Source: Paenibacillus sabuli
GTDB lineage: Bacteria; Bacillota; Bacilli; Paenibacillales; Paenibacillaceae
NCBI RefSeq assembly: GCF_014705605.1
Contig: NZ_JACXIZ010000008.1
Location: 1 to 64,000, forward strand
Length of the DNA: 64,000 bases
Direction: 5' to 3'
The notes beneath the pieces were generated by a model. The model saw only the letters and a program-made list of their open reading frames with translations. It did not search any database and was not told the origin of the DNA. Position 1 is the first letter of the stretch. Each line of letters starts with the position of its first letter. Positions 1 through 7,560 of the stretch are shown here, piece after piece. The translations under genes and the position numbers were made by a program.

Positions 1-1239
1 CTCCAGCGCCGCCCACACCTGGCGCGCGCCGTCGGTGGGCGCGATGCGCTGGCCGAGCGGGCCGGGGTCTGCGGCACGGCGCAGGTTCAGGCCGCGCAGC
101 AGCCACGGATCGACCTTCATTCGCGCCGCCAGCCGATCCATCTGCCCCTCCAGCGCGAACAGCGCCTGATTGCCGCCGAAGCCGCGGAATTCCCCCGAGA
201 CGCCGTTGTTGGTATACACCGCCCGGCCGGTGACGGTGACATTCGGACAGCGATACAGGCCAAGCGCATGCTCGACGGCAAAATTAAGCACCTCCGCCCC
301 CAACGTCGCATACGCGCCGGTGTCGGCTACAATGTCCACCTCATGCGCAAGCAGTCGGCCCGCGCTGTCCGCGCCGGTCCGCATCGCAATGCGCATCGGG
401 TGGCGCTTGATGCCGGCCCGCACCGACTCGGCGCGTGTGTGATGCACCTTGACCGGACGGCCGCAGCGCAGCGCCAGCAAGGCGCCGTACGGCTGCACAT
501 TGAGCTCGTCCTTGCCGCCGAACGAGCCGCCGATCGGACTGGAGACGACCCGAATCTCGCACTCGGGGCGATCCAGAATACGCGCCAGCTGCAGGCGGTC
601 CATGCGCCCATGCTGCGAAGCGGCGTAGACGCTCAGGCGTCCGTCTGGCTCCGGTACGAACAGGCCGCCCTCCGTCTCCATGTAGGCATGCATCTGGCGC
701 GGCGTCTCGTAGACCGCCTCCACGATGTGGGCGCAGGCTGCGAAGCCTGCGGCGATCTCGCCGCGCGTATACGCGGCGCTGTGCAGCACATTGCCCTCAG
801 GGTGCAACAAGGCGGCATCCTCGGCCAGGGCGGCCTGCGGATCGTCCAGCACCGGCAGCGGCGCATAGCGGACCTCGATCAGCGCCAGCGCACGCGCCGC
901 GAGCTCCGGCGTATCGGCGGCGACCGCCGCGATCGCATCGCCGACATAGCGCACGCGGTCCGTGCAGAATACCGGCTGATGCGGCCGCGCGATGCCGTAG
1001 CCGTTGTGCCCCGGCACATCCGCGGCGGTCAGCACCGCCCGCACGCCGGGCAGCGCCGCAGCGGCCGCGGTATCCACGCCGAGCAGGCGGGCGTGCGGGT
1101 GCGCGCTGCGCAGCACGCGCCCGTACAGCATGCCCGGGGCCGTGCGATCCGTCAGATAGGCGAGCCGCCCCGTCACCTTGTCCGGGCCATCCGGCCGCGG
1201 CCGCCAGCGCGGGCCGCTCGCTTCGCGATTCACCAGCAT
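1..1239 (-). CDS. Xanthine dehydrogenase-type molybdenum-binding subunit, N-terminal part (cut by left window edge)
   Basis: The reading frame runs without a stop from an ATG at 1239 off the left edge (413 codons seen; the family is about 750-800 residues, so roughly the C-terminal half is missing). The start MLVNREASGPRWRPRPDGPDK leads into the aldehyde oxidase/xanthine dehydrogenase a/b hammerhead fold (about residues 15-130). The large molybdopterin-binding domain follows, with the GGSFGGK loop near residues 235-241 and EFRGFGGNQALFALEGQ near 348-364. In this family the subunit hydroxylates purines or other N-heterocycles at Mo-pterin. The start overlaps the stop of the FAD subunit gene by 10 bases, suggesting translational coupling. 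The 2Fe-2S subunit is not in the window and may lie further left. The family is secure; the substrate (hypoxanthine/xanthine) is inferred from the neighbours. Confidence 0.93.
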   Translation of the reverse strand, partial: MLVNREASGPRWRPRPDGPDKVTGRLAYLTDRTAPGMLYGRVLRSAHPHARLLGVDTAAAAALPGVRAVLTAADVPGHNGYGIARPHQPVFCTDRVRYVGDAIAAVAADTPELAARALALIEVRYAPLPVLDDPQAALAEDAALLHPEGNVLHSAAYTRGEIAAGFAACAHIVEAVYETPRQMHAYMETEGGLFVPEPDGRLSVYAASQHGRMDRLQLARILDRPECEIRVVSSPIGGSFGGKDELNVQPYGALLALRCGRPVKVHHTRAESVRAGIKRHPMRIAMRTGADSAGRLLAHEVDIVADTGAYATLGAEVLNFAVEHALGLYRCPNVTVTGRAVYTNNGVSGEFRGFGGNQALFALEGQMDRLAARMKVDPWLLRGLNLRRAADPGPLGQRIAPTDGARQVWAALE

Positions 1240-2306
1240 GCGCAGACCTCCTCCCAGAGCTCGGAGACGACGAGCGAAGCCGCGGCGCGGCGCTTGTACC
1301 CGGCGCCGGCGAAGGGATCGTCCGGCAGCGCGCACGCCTCCGCCACCGCCTCGCCGATGCGCCGCAGCAGCGCTTCGTCGCACCGCTCGCCCCGCGCCAG
1401 CCGCTCCGCCTCCGTCATGCGCTGCGGCACGCCGCCTGCACCGCCTGCCGCGATCCGCAGCTCGCGCAGCGTGCCGTCGCGCGTCAGCCTGCCGTTCAGC
1501 GCGACTGCGACCTGCGCGGGCGCGAAGGCCTCGCGCCGCCCGAGCTTGGCGTAGCGGTCGAAGCCGCGGCCCCCGTCCGCCGCCCCGGCGAGGCCGCTCG
1601 CTGCTACGGCTGCTGCGGTTGCGGCGGCGGTTGCGGCAGCTTCGGGGCCGGTGCGAGCGGCCGCGGAGGCCACCTCCGTGTTCTCGCCGGCTCTCGCGCC
1701 CGCGCAGCGCGCATCCTCGGCGTCTGTGCCGTACCAAAGGCTCCCGAGCGGGCCGGACCGGTCGGTCCCGAGCGCCGCCAGCGGCACGCGCAGCCCGCAC
1801 AGCAGCGCGGCTCCTCCCGCGCCGCCGAGCCGATCCGCCGCCCGCGTCGCCGGCAGCGCCTCCGCTTGCTCGCCGCCGTCGTAGTACAGCAGCTCGGCGT
1901 CGCAGGCCAGCAGCGGGATCAGCAGATCCCCGCCGCCCGCGGCATTGCCGCCTATCGTAGCCAGCGTGCGGACGCCTGCCGCCGCCACGCCGCGCATCGC
2001 CGCGGCCAGTGCCGGCAAGCGCCTCGACAGCTCCCCGTCGCGCAGGCACTCCGCCAGCGTGAGACCCGCGCCGATCGTACAGGCCGCGCCGTCCCAGGCC
2101 AGGCCCTGCAGCTCCGGCAGCTGCCGCAGATCGATCAGATAGTCCGGCGCCCTCTCCCCCTCTTCCCAGGATAGGCGCAGCAGCGTAGCGCCCGCGCAAT
2201 AGCGGGCCGCCGCGCCGCGGCTATGCTTGGCGCGCCACGCGGCAGCAATACTGCGCGGCTGGATCACGACCGGTCCGACATGCCCCTGCTCACCCATCGT
2301 CCTCAT
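1230..2306 (-). CDS. Xanthine dehydrogenase-type FAD-binding subunit with Ala-rich insertion
   Basis: This is the medium, FAD-binding (CoxM/PucC-type) subunit that passes electrons from the Mo/FeS subunits to FAD. The start at 2306 (MRTMGEQGHVGPVVIQPRS) follows AAGGAGGGGAGCGAGTG; an open frame extends further upstream without a better site. The FAD-binding loop ATIGGN is at residues 116-121 and a GAGLTL segment at about 79-84. Family members are usually about 280-290 residues, while this one is 358. The excess is a low-complexity insertion at about residues 184-247 with Ala/Thr runs (TAAATAAAVAASG), placed just before the conserved YAKLGRREAF motif. The C-terminal CO-dehydrogenase flavoprotein domain follows. 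The gene is coupled to the Mo subunit gene downstream. Confidence 0.92.
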   Translation of the reverse strand: MRTMGEQGHVGPVVIQPRSIAAAWRAKHSRGAAARYCAGATLLRLSWEEGERAPDYLIDLRQLPELQGLAWDGAACTIGAGLTLAECLRDGELSRRLPALAAAMRGVAAAGVRTLATIGGNAAGGGDLLIPLLACDAELLYYDGGEQAEALPATRAADRLGGAGGAALLCGLRVPLAALGTDRSGPLGSLWYGTDAEDARCAGARAGENTEVASAAARTGPEAAATAAATAAAVAASGLAGAADGGRGFDRYAKLGRREAFAPAQVAVALNGRLTRDGTLRELRIAAGGAGGVPQRMTEAERLARGERCDEALLRRIGEAVAEACALPDDPFAGAGYKRRAAASLVVSELWEEVCACW

Positions 2307-2426
2307 CACTCGCTCCCCTCCTTGACCGCACCCTCCGATCCCGACACCATCCCGCTCCACGCCTCGCGCGTCCCACACGCACACGCCTCGCATGCGCACC
2401 CCGAATACAAAAAACGGCGCGCAAGA

Positions 2427-3044
2427 CTAGCGACGCCTGTCAGGCCAGTCTTGACGCGCCGCAATCGAATCGCGTGCCGAGTCGTGTAGATTATTCCATT
2501 CTTCCATCTGCGGCTCCAAGAGGACGCCGCGCACATCCGCTGCCGCGAGCAGCTCGCGCGCTCCGTCGTCTCCCTCCAGCTCCTGCAGCCTGGGGTACAT
2601 CGAACGCGCGAACAGCGCCGGCGCCCCCAGTCGTCCGTCGCCTGCGCTGGCCGCGTAATCCAGCTCCGGGGCCTCCGCCAAAGCGTCAACCAGGCGCGCA
2701 ATCTGACGGACACACGGACCCGGACGCCCCTCCACCGCCACGAGCAGCGCGTCGGGATCGGCCGGCAGCGCCGCATTCATGCCGCAGCGCAGCGAGAACG
2801 ACTGTCCCAGATGCGCCGTGAAGCAGGTCTCCGCCCGCCATGCGCGACCGGACGCAGGCGCCGGCAGCCACTCCAGCGGGTCGTCTGCGCTCACGACGAC
2901 AATGACCGGATCGATGCCGCTGACCGCCATCGCTTGCAGCGCATCGGCGCGCCCCGCCTCATCCTTGGACGATGCGCGAGCCCCCATCCCTGACCGATCC
3001 GGACGGCTGCGTCCCGCTGCCAACAATACGCCCGCGATTCTCAT
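2427..3044 (-). CDS. MocA/MobA-like nucleotidyltransferase (Mo-cofactor), degenerate
   Basis: The start MRIAGVLLAAGRS is typical of molybdenum-cofactor cytidylyl/guanylyl transferases, which finish Mo-pterin for hydroxylases. The C-terminal half also fits the family (GAPALFARSMYPRLQELEGDDGARELL, about residues 140-165). The canonical segment after LAAGxS (RMGxxKxLLPxxG) is replaced by a shortened, altered stretch (RPDRSGMGARASSKDEAGR). The family's GDxP metal-binding loop appears as VEGRPG. The first 86 bases overlap the 3' end of the XdhC gene in another frame. The start at 3044 follows AAGGGGGAGTCGCCG. It probably serves the adjacent xanthine dehydrogenase, but activity is doubtful on motif grounds. 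Confidence 0.8.
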   Translation of the reverse strand: MRIAGVLLAAGRSRPDRSGMGARASSKDEAGRADALQAMAVSGIDPVIVVVSADDPLEWLPAPASGRAWRAETCFTAHLGQSFSLRCGMNAALPADPDALLVAVEGRPGPCVRQIARLVDALAEAPELDYAASAGDGRLGAPALFARSMYPRLQELEGDDGARELLAAADVRGVLLEPQMEEWNNLHDSARDSIAARQDWPDRRR

Positions 3045-4005
3045 CGGCGACTCCCCCTTCCTCTGCGTGTCCGTCTGCCTGCCTGGCGCGTCTGGCACGG
3101 ATCAGATCGGCCACGATGCTCACCGCAATCTCCTCGGCCCCCTCTGCGCCGATATCGACGCCGACAGGCCCCCGCAGCGCCGGCGGCGACCCCAGGGCCT
3201 CGCGCAAGCGCCGGGCGCGCGCGCGGGAGCCGATGACGCCGACATAATGAGGCCCCGCCTCCAGCGCCGCGGCCAAAAAGGATTGGTCGCGCTGCAGCTG
3301 ATGGCTGCAGACGAGCACGTAGTCCTGCGGCCCGATCGCCAGCTCCCGTACCAGTTCCTCCATCTCGCCGGATACGATGTGCGCGCCGGGGAAATGCTCG
3401 CGCGCCGCCAGCCGCTCACGCCAATCGGCCACCGCGATGCGAAAGCCGGTGCGCGCCGCGAGCGATGCGATCGGCCGGACGTCCTCGCCGGCTCCGAACA
3501 GCACCAGCCGCGGCGGCGGCGCGATCCGCAGCGCCAGCAATACCTCGCCGTCTCCCTCCGCTGCGTCGCGCAGCTCCGCATCTCCCGAGAGCCGGTAGCG
3601 CAGGCCCGATTCGCCCTGCAGCCGATACAGCCAGGAGGTCTGCCCGCGCTGCAGCCGATCGTGGATGACGCACAGCAGGTCGCGGAAGATGCCCTTCACC
3701 GGCTCCAGCAGCACATGAATCGTACCTCCGCAGCCGCTCGCTTCGCCCCATGACAGATCGTCCGCGTCGCTGGCGTCGTAGACTGCGGTCTCCGATACGC
3801 CCTCGCGCCAGACGTCCGCTGCGCGCAGCTGCAGATCCGCCTCCAGGCAGCCGGGACTGATGCTCCCGACCCGCTCCTCCTCGCCGGCGAAGAGCATGGC
3901 CGCCCCGGCCTTGCGGTAGGCATGCCCTTCTACGCGGATGATCGTGGCCAGCACGGCCGGACGGTTATCGTATTTGATCCAGGACAGGATGCGCTGCATC
4001 TCCAT
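2959..4005 (-). CDS. XdhC/CoxI-family molybdenum hydroxylase maturation factor
   Basis: XdhC proteins bind the molybdenum cofactor, help its sulfuration and insert it into xanthine dehydrogenase. The start at 4005 (MEMQRILSWIKYDNRPAVLATII) sits 9 bases after AAGGAGG; the in-frame ATG further upstream contains that ribosome site and is rejected. The N-terminal XdhC_CoxI domain holds EGHAYRKAGAAMLF and SISPGCLEADLQLRA (about residues 25-70). The C-terminal Rossmann-like XdhC_C domain includes LVLFGAGEDVRPIASLAARTG and HQLQRDQSFLAAALE. The expected C-terminus is near ADLIRARRARQ; about 35 extra residues of low similarity continue into the MocA-like gene, giving an 86-base overlap. It is in an operon with the hydroxylase subunits. 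Confidence 0.92.
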   Translation of the reverse strand: MEMQRILSWIKYDNRPAVLATIIRVEGHAYRKAGAAMLFAGEEERVGSISPGCLEADLQLRAADVWREGVSETAVYDASDADDLSWGEASGCGGTIHVLLEPVKGIFRDLLCVIHDRLQRGQTSWLYRLQGESGLRYRLSGDAELRDAAEGDGEVLLALRIAPPPRLVLFGAGEDVRPIASLAARTGFRIAVADWRERLAAREHFPGAHIVSGEMEELVRELAIGPQDYVLVCSHQLQRDQSFLAAALEAGPHYVGVIGSRARARRLREALGSPPALRGPVGVDIGAEGAEEIAVSIVADLIRARRARQADGHAEEGGVADENRGRIVGSGTQPSGSVRDGGSRIVQG

Positions 4006-4113
4006 CGCGTGTCGCCTCCTTGCCAAGTCTGTCTTCCCTGTGAGGCCGCCTTCGCGGCGCCATCGCCCATGCGCGAGCCTTTGACCGGCCTGCGAGCGCG
4101 CGTGTAGCGGCGA

Positions 4114-5448
4114 TCAAGCGCCGGGCAGGCGCCGCAGCAGACGCGCGAGGGCGCGATCCGCGCCGTGCAGCGTATCGCTGCGATCGATGGTGAGTAGGCG
4201 CCGGCCGCGCATCACGGTCTCGCCGCCGATCCAGACGGAGTCGACATCGCCGCGCGTGGCAGCGTACACCACGCGGGCGAACGGATCGGCGTCGTAGGAG
4301 GGATAGGTATGATAGTCCTCCAGATCGAGCAGCTGCAGATCGGCGCGCTTGCCCACCTCGATGCTCCCGATTTCTCCTTCCATCCCGAGCACCTCGGCTC
4401 CGCCCATCGTTGCCATGCGCAGCACCTGCGGCGCGGGCATGACCTCGGGACCGCGGCGGACCTTTTGCAGCAGGGCGGCGAGCCGCATTTCCTGGAACAT
4501 ATCGAGATTGTTGTTGCAGGATGCGCCATCCGCGCCCAGACCGATGGCGATCCCCGCGTCATGCAGCGCCGCCACCTCGGCGATCCCGGAGGCCAGCTTC
4601 ATGTTCGAGCCCGGACAGTGCGTCATTTTCACGCCGCGCCGGCGAATGATCTCGCGCTCCTCGTCGTCCAGCCACACACAGTGGGCGAGAATCAGGTTCG
4701 GACGCGCCAGTCCGAGCCGATCCAGATAGACGACGTTGCGCATCCCCCGCTCCGCCTCCACGATGGCGATCTCGGTCTCGTTCTCCGAGGCGTGGGTATG
4801 AATAAGGACGCCGTACTGCGTGGCCAGATCGCGCACTCCGAGCAGCAAGGACTCGCTGCAGGAGACGACGAAGCGCGGGCTGAACGCGTATTGGATGCGT
4901 CCGTCCGCCGCCCCGTGCCATTTCTCGAGCAGCTCGACGCTCTGCTGCAGAGAGTCGGCCGTCTCCTCCTGGAGCTCTGGCGGCACCTCCGTGCCGTGGT
5001 CCATCATGACCTTGCCGGAGATCGCGCGCATGCCGCTCGTCTTGATCGCTTCGAAAGCCGCGTCGGTATGCCGCACTGTCTCCATATCCAGGATCGTGGT
5101 CGTGCCGCTGCGGATCAGCTCCCCCAGCCCCAGCATCGCCGAGTAGTAGATGGAGTCGGCGTCATGCGCCGCCTCCATCGGCCAGATGCGCTTGCGCAGC
5201 CAGTCAATCAGCGCCATGTCGTCGGCGCGTCCGCGGAACAGCGTCTGACACAGATGGATATGCGTCTGGACAAAGCCGGGCAGCAGCAGCTTGCCGCCCG
5301 CTTCGACAACCTGATCGCCGGCCTCGGCCGCCACCTCCGGCCCGATCGCAGCGATGCGGCCTTGCGCAATTCGCACGTTGCCAAGCAGCACCTCGTTGTC
5401 AGCATTCATCGTCACAATTTGCGCGTTGCGGATTAGCTTGCCAGTCAT
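4114..5448 (-). CDS. Amidohydrolase/deaminase of the SsnA-AtzB-MtaD group
   Basis: This 444-residue metal-dependent amidohydrolase has a complete TIM-barrel signature. The HxH pair is in LPGFVQTHIHLCQTLFRG (about residues 60-77). A metal His lies in HTHASENETE, and AHCVWLDDEE and the Asp-bearing LGADGASCNNN loop follow, with the C-terminal composite domain (VGKRADLQLLDLE). Relatives deaminate guanine, S-adenosylhomocysteine/5-methylthioadenosine or hydroxyatrazine. As the first gene of the xanthine dehydrogenase operon, a purine or related heterocycle deaminase is the best guess. AAGGAGGCGGTTGA precedes the ATG. Substrate specificity cannot be fixed from sequence alone. Confidence 0.9.
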   Translation of the reverse strand: MTGKLIRNAQIVTMNADNEVLLGNVRIAQGRIAAIGPEVAAEAGDQVVEAGGKLLLPGFVQTHIHLCQTLFRGRADDMALIDWLRKRIWPMEAAHDADSIYYSAMLGLGELIRSGTTTILDMETVRHTDAAFEAIKTSGMRAISGKVMMDHGTEVPPELQEETADSLQQSVELLEKWHGAADGRIQYAFSPRFVVSCSESLLLGVRDLATQYGVLIHTHASENETEIAIVEAERGMRNVVYLDRLGLARPNLILAHCVWLDDEEREIIRRRGVKMTHCPGSNMKLASGIAEVAALHDAGIAIGLGADGASCNNNLDMFQEMRLAALLQKVRRGPEVMPAPQVLRMATMGGAEVLGMEGEIGSIEVGKRADLQLLDLEDYHTYPSYDADPFARVVYAATRGDVDSVWIGGETVMRGRRLLTIDRSDTLHGADRALARLLRRLPGA

Positions 5449-5536
5449 TCAACCGCCTCCTTCATGATCGAATTATGCGGCGGCGCTGTGCTTTATCCCT
5501 ATCGCCCACTCATGCATCCATTAACACGACATGGTT

Positions 5537-5580
5537 CTCGTTACACACATGAACTGGCTGCTTGTTGCACAAATGAACTG
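5537..5580. repeat. Two 20-bp direct repeats in the leader of the xanthine dehydrogenase operon
   Basis: Copies at 5537-5556 and 5561-5580 (plus-strand CTCGTTACACACATGAACTG and CTTGTTGCACAAATGAACTG) match at 17 of 20 bases with a 24-base period. They lie about 30-70 bases downstream of the predicted minus-strand -10 box and upstream of the amidohydrolase start. This position suits an operator for a repressor, but no cognate regulator gene is visible in the window. Confidence 0.5.
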
Positions 5581-5609
5581 ACCATCCTCTTAACGTTATA
5601 TTAACTAAC

Positions 5610-5638
5610 ATTATAATCGGTTCACAGTTCCTAATCAA
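5610..5638 (-). promoter_or_regulatory. SigA-type promoter of the amidohydrolase-xanthine dehydrogenase operon
   Basis: On the minus strand TTGATT (5638-5633) and TATAAT (5615-5610) are separated by exactly 17 bases. Transcription would start near 5603 and give a leader of about 155 bases before the ATG at 5448. The -10 box is a perfect match and the -35 box matches 4 of 6. Confidence 0.65.
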
Positions 5639-5760
5639 TGCTATTATGTAACTAAATATTACACAAAAGTGAAAGAAGTTGTCCTTATGAGCGAGCGCAT
5701 TCGCAAGGACTGTCGCCGTTTGCGGGTCCGCGGGTGCAAGAATTCCAGAGGAACCAGCTG

Positions 5761-5943
5761 TAACGGTCAAGGGAGACGCTTAGCGCCGTTTTTGGGCGCA
5801 CTTCCATGTGTAACGGTCATGAGCGACGCTTAGCGGAGATGATGGGCCCAGTAGGCGGTTGAAATGCCCGCTAAGCGTCACTGGTGTCCGTTAGAGACGC
5901 GCACGCGTCCGATGGAGGCGCTAAGCGTCGCTAGCGTCCGTTA
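5761..5943. repeat. Four-copy 25-bp intergenic repeat, two direct and two inverted
   Basis: Copies at 5761-5785 and 5811-5835 start TAACGGTCA and end GACGCTTAGCG. Copies at 5869-5893 and 5919-5943 are the inverted form, starting CGCTAAGCGTC and ending GTCCGTTA. Centre bases vary but both ends are conserved, and the two halves could fold on each other into a long cruciform or RNA hairpin. The element sits in the 661-base spacer 5449-6109 between the xanthine dehydrogenase operon promoter and the end of uxaC. It resembles REP-like intergenic repeats; no coding function is seen. Confidence 0.8.
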
Positions 5944-6008
5944 GAGCAGCGGGTAGATCTTAAGAAGCATGCGCTATTGGCTATGGATTATTATATGGAA
6001 GGATTATT

Positions 6009-6048
6009 TGAGCGCATAAGGCGAGAAGGCTGAGCGCATAAGGCGAGA
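6009..6048. repeat. Two-copy 18-bp direct repeat, 22-bp period
   Basis: TGAGCGCATAAGGCGAGA occurs identically at 6009-6026 and 6031-6048, separated by AGGC. It lies just downstream of the uxaC terminator and is distinct from the 25-bp family nearby. Confidence 0.8.
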
Positions 6049-6054
6049 CATCGC

Positions 6055-6087
6055 AAAAAACCCGGGCCGATGAACATCGACCCGGGT
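6055..6087 (-). terminator. Intrinsic terminator of uxaC
   Basis: A 13-bp stem (6060-6072 with 6075-6087, one mismatch) built on ACCCGGG/CCCGGGT is followed on the minus strand by a run of six T. It lies 22 bases after the uxaC stop codon. Confidence 0.85.
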
Positions 6088-6109
6088 AACGCCGGTCACA
6101 GAGACCAAG

Positions 6110-7516
6110 CTAGAAGCGGAAGTAGTGCTTGGCGTTGTTGTAGCTGATATTCTGCACCATCGATCCGAGCAGCTCCATGTCGTCCGGCGCCTCGCCGTCC
6201 TCGACCCACTCGCCGAGCAGGTTGCACAGAATGCGGCGGAAATATTCGTGGCGCGTGTAGGAGAGGAAGCTGCGCGAGTCGGTCAGCATGCCGACGAACT
6301 GACTCAGCAGCCCGAAGTTGGCGAGCGACTTCATCTGGCTCAGCATGCCGTCCTTCGTATCGTTGAACCACCAGGCCGAGCCGAGCTGAATCTTGCCGGC
6401 GGTGCCGCCGCCCTGGAAGCTGCCCGTGATCGCGGCCAGGATCTCGTTGTCCTGGGCATTGAGCGAATACAGGATCGTGCGCGGCAGACTGTCGTCCGCC
6501 GCCAACGCATCGAGCAGCCGCGTCATCGGAATGGCGACCGCGCCGTCGTTGACCGAGTCGAAGCCGGTATCCGGTCCGAGCTGATCGAACATGCGGCTGT
6601 TGTTGTTGCGCGAAGCGTTGATGTGGAACTGCATCGCCCAGTCATGCCGCGCATACAGCTTGCCGAGGAAGACGAGCGTATACGTCTTGTACTTCTTCTC
6701 CTCCTCGAGCGTCACTTCTTCGCCGCCGAGCGCCTTGGCAAAAATCGCCGCCGCCTCTTCCTTGGTCGTCTCGGCATACGGCACATAGTCGAGCGCGTGG
6801 TCGGAGACGACGCAGCCTGTCTCGTGGAAAAAGCGCACGCGCGCTTCAAGCGCGGCCAGCAATGCGTCGTAATCGCCAATCGTCGATTCGCTTGCTTCCT
6901 CCAGCTTGCTCACCCAATCGCGGAACGTCGGACGATTGATCTCCAGCCCCTTGTCCGGACGGAACGAAGGCAGCACCTTGACGTCAAAGTCCGGCAGCTC
7001 TTTAATCTTTTGATGATATTCGAGCGAATCCGTCGGGTCGTCGGTCGTGCAGATGACCTTGACGTTCGACTTGACGATCAGATCGCGCGCCTTGAAGCCG
7101 TCGCTTTCCAGCTTCGCCTCGACCAGCTCCCAGATGACGGGCGCGTTTTTCTCATTGATGACCTGGTTGACGTCGAAAAAGCGCTGCAGCTCCAGATGCG
7201 ACCAATGGTAGAGCGGGTTGCCGATCGCATTCGGCACCGTTTTGGCATAGGCCAGGAAGCGGTCGTAATCACTTACGCCTTCGCCGCCGGTGACGAGCTC
7301 CTCGGAGACGCCATTGGCGCGCATTGCGCGCCATTTGTAATGATCGCCGTACAGCCATGCCTCGGTGATGCTGGAGAACGATTTATTCTCATAGATCTCC
7401 TGCGGGCTGAGGTGACAATGGTAGTCGATGATTGGCATTTCCTTGGCGTAGTCGTGATACAAGCGCTTGGCCGTTTCGTTCTTCAGCAAAAAATCTTCAT
7501 CTAAAAACGGTTTCAT
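6110..7516 (-). CDS. uxaC: Glucuronate isomerase UxaC
   Basis: This enzyme interconverts D-glucuronate/D-galacturonate and D-fructuronate/D-tagaturonate, the entry step of uronate catabolism in the cytoplasm. The 468-residue length is normal for the family. MKPFLDEDFLLKNETAKRLYHDYAKEMPIIDYHCHLSPQEI carries the amidohydrolase-superfamily HxH motif. Conserved C-terminal blocks include ASRNNNSRMFDQLGPDTGFDS, LYSLNAQDNE and GMLTDSRSFLSYTRHEYFRRILCNL. AAGGTGGGAATCATGC precedes the ATG. It lies 44 bases after the Gfo/Idh/MocA gene and probably shares its transcript. It would process uronates released by the xylan/pectin enzymes elsewhere in the window. Confidence 0.97.
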   Translation of the reverse strand: MKPFLDEDFLLKNETAKRLYHDYAKEMPIIDYHCHLSPQEIYENKSFSSITEAWLYGDHYKWRAMRANGVSEELVTGGEGVSDYDRFLAYAKTVPNAIGNPLYHWSHLELQRFFDVNQVINEKNAPVIWELVEAKLESDGFKARDLIVKSNVKVICTTDDPTDSLEYHQKIKELPDFDVKVLPSFRPDKGLEINRPTFRDWVSKLEEASESTIGDYDALLAALEARVRFFHETGCVVSDHALDYVPYAETTKEEAAAIFAKALGGEEVTLEEEKKYKTYTLVFLGKLYARHDWAMQFHINASRNNNSRMFDQLGPDTGFDSVNDGAVAIPMTRLLDALAADDSLPRTILYSLNAQDNEILAAITGSFQGGGTAGKIQLGSAWWFNDTKDGMLSQMKSLANFGLLSQFVGMLTDSRSFLSYTRHEYFRRILCNLLGEWVEDGEAPDDMELLGSMVQNISYNNAKHYFRF

Positions 7517-7560
7517 GCATGATTCCCACCTTTTTACGCGTGATAGACGACTTCTCTATT

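Noticed and set aside
268-1554. 428-codon plus-strand open frame
   Set aside because: It is antisense to the molybdenum and FAD subunit genes, which carry clear motifs; its protein is Arg/His-rich with no family signature, as expected for a GC-rich shadow frame.
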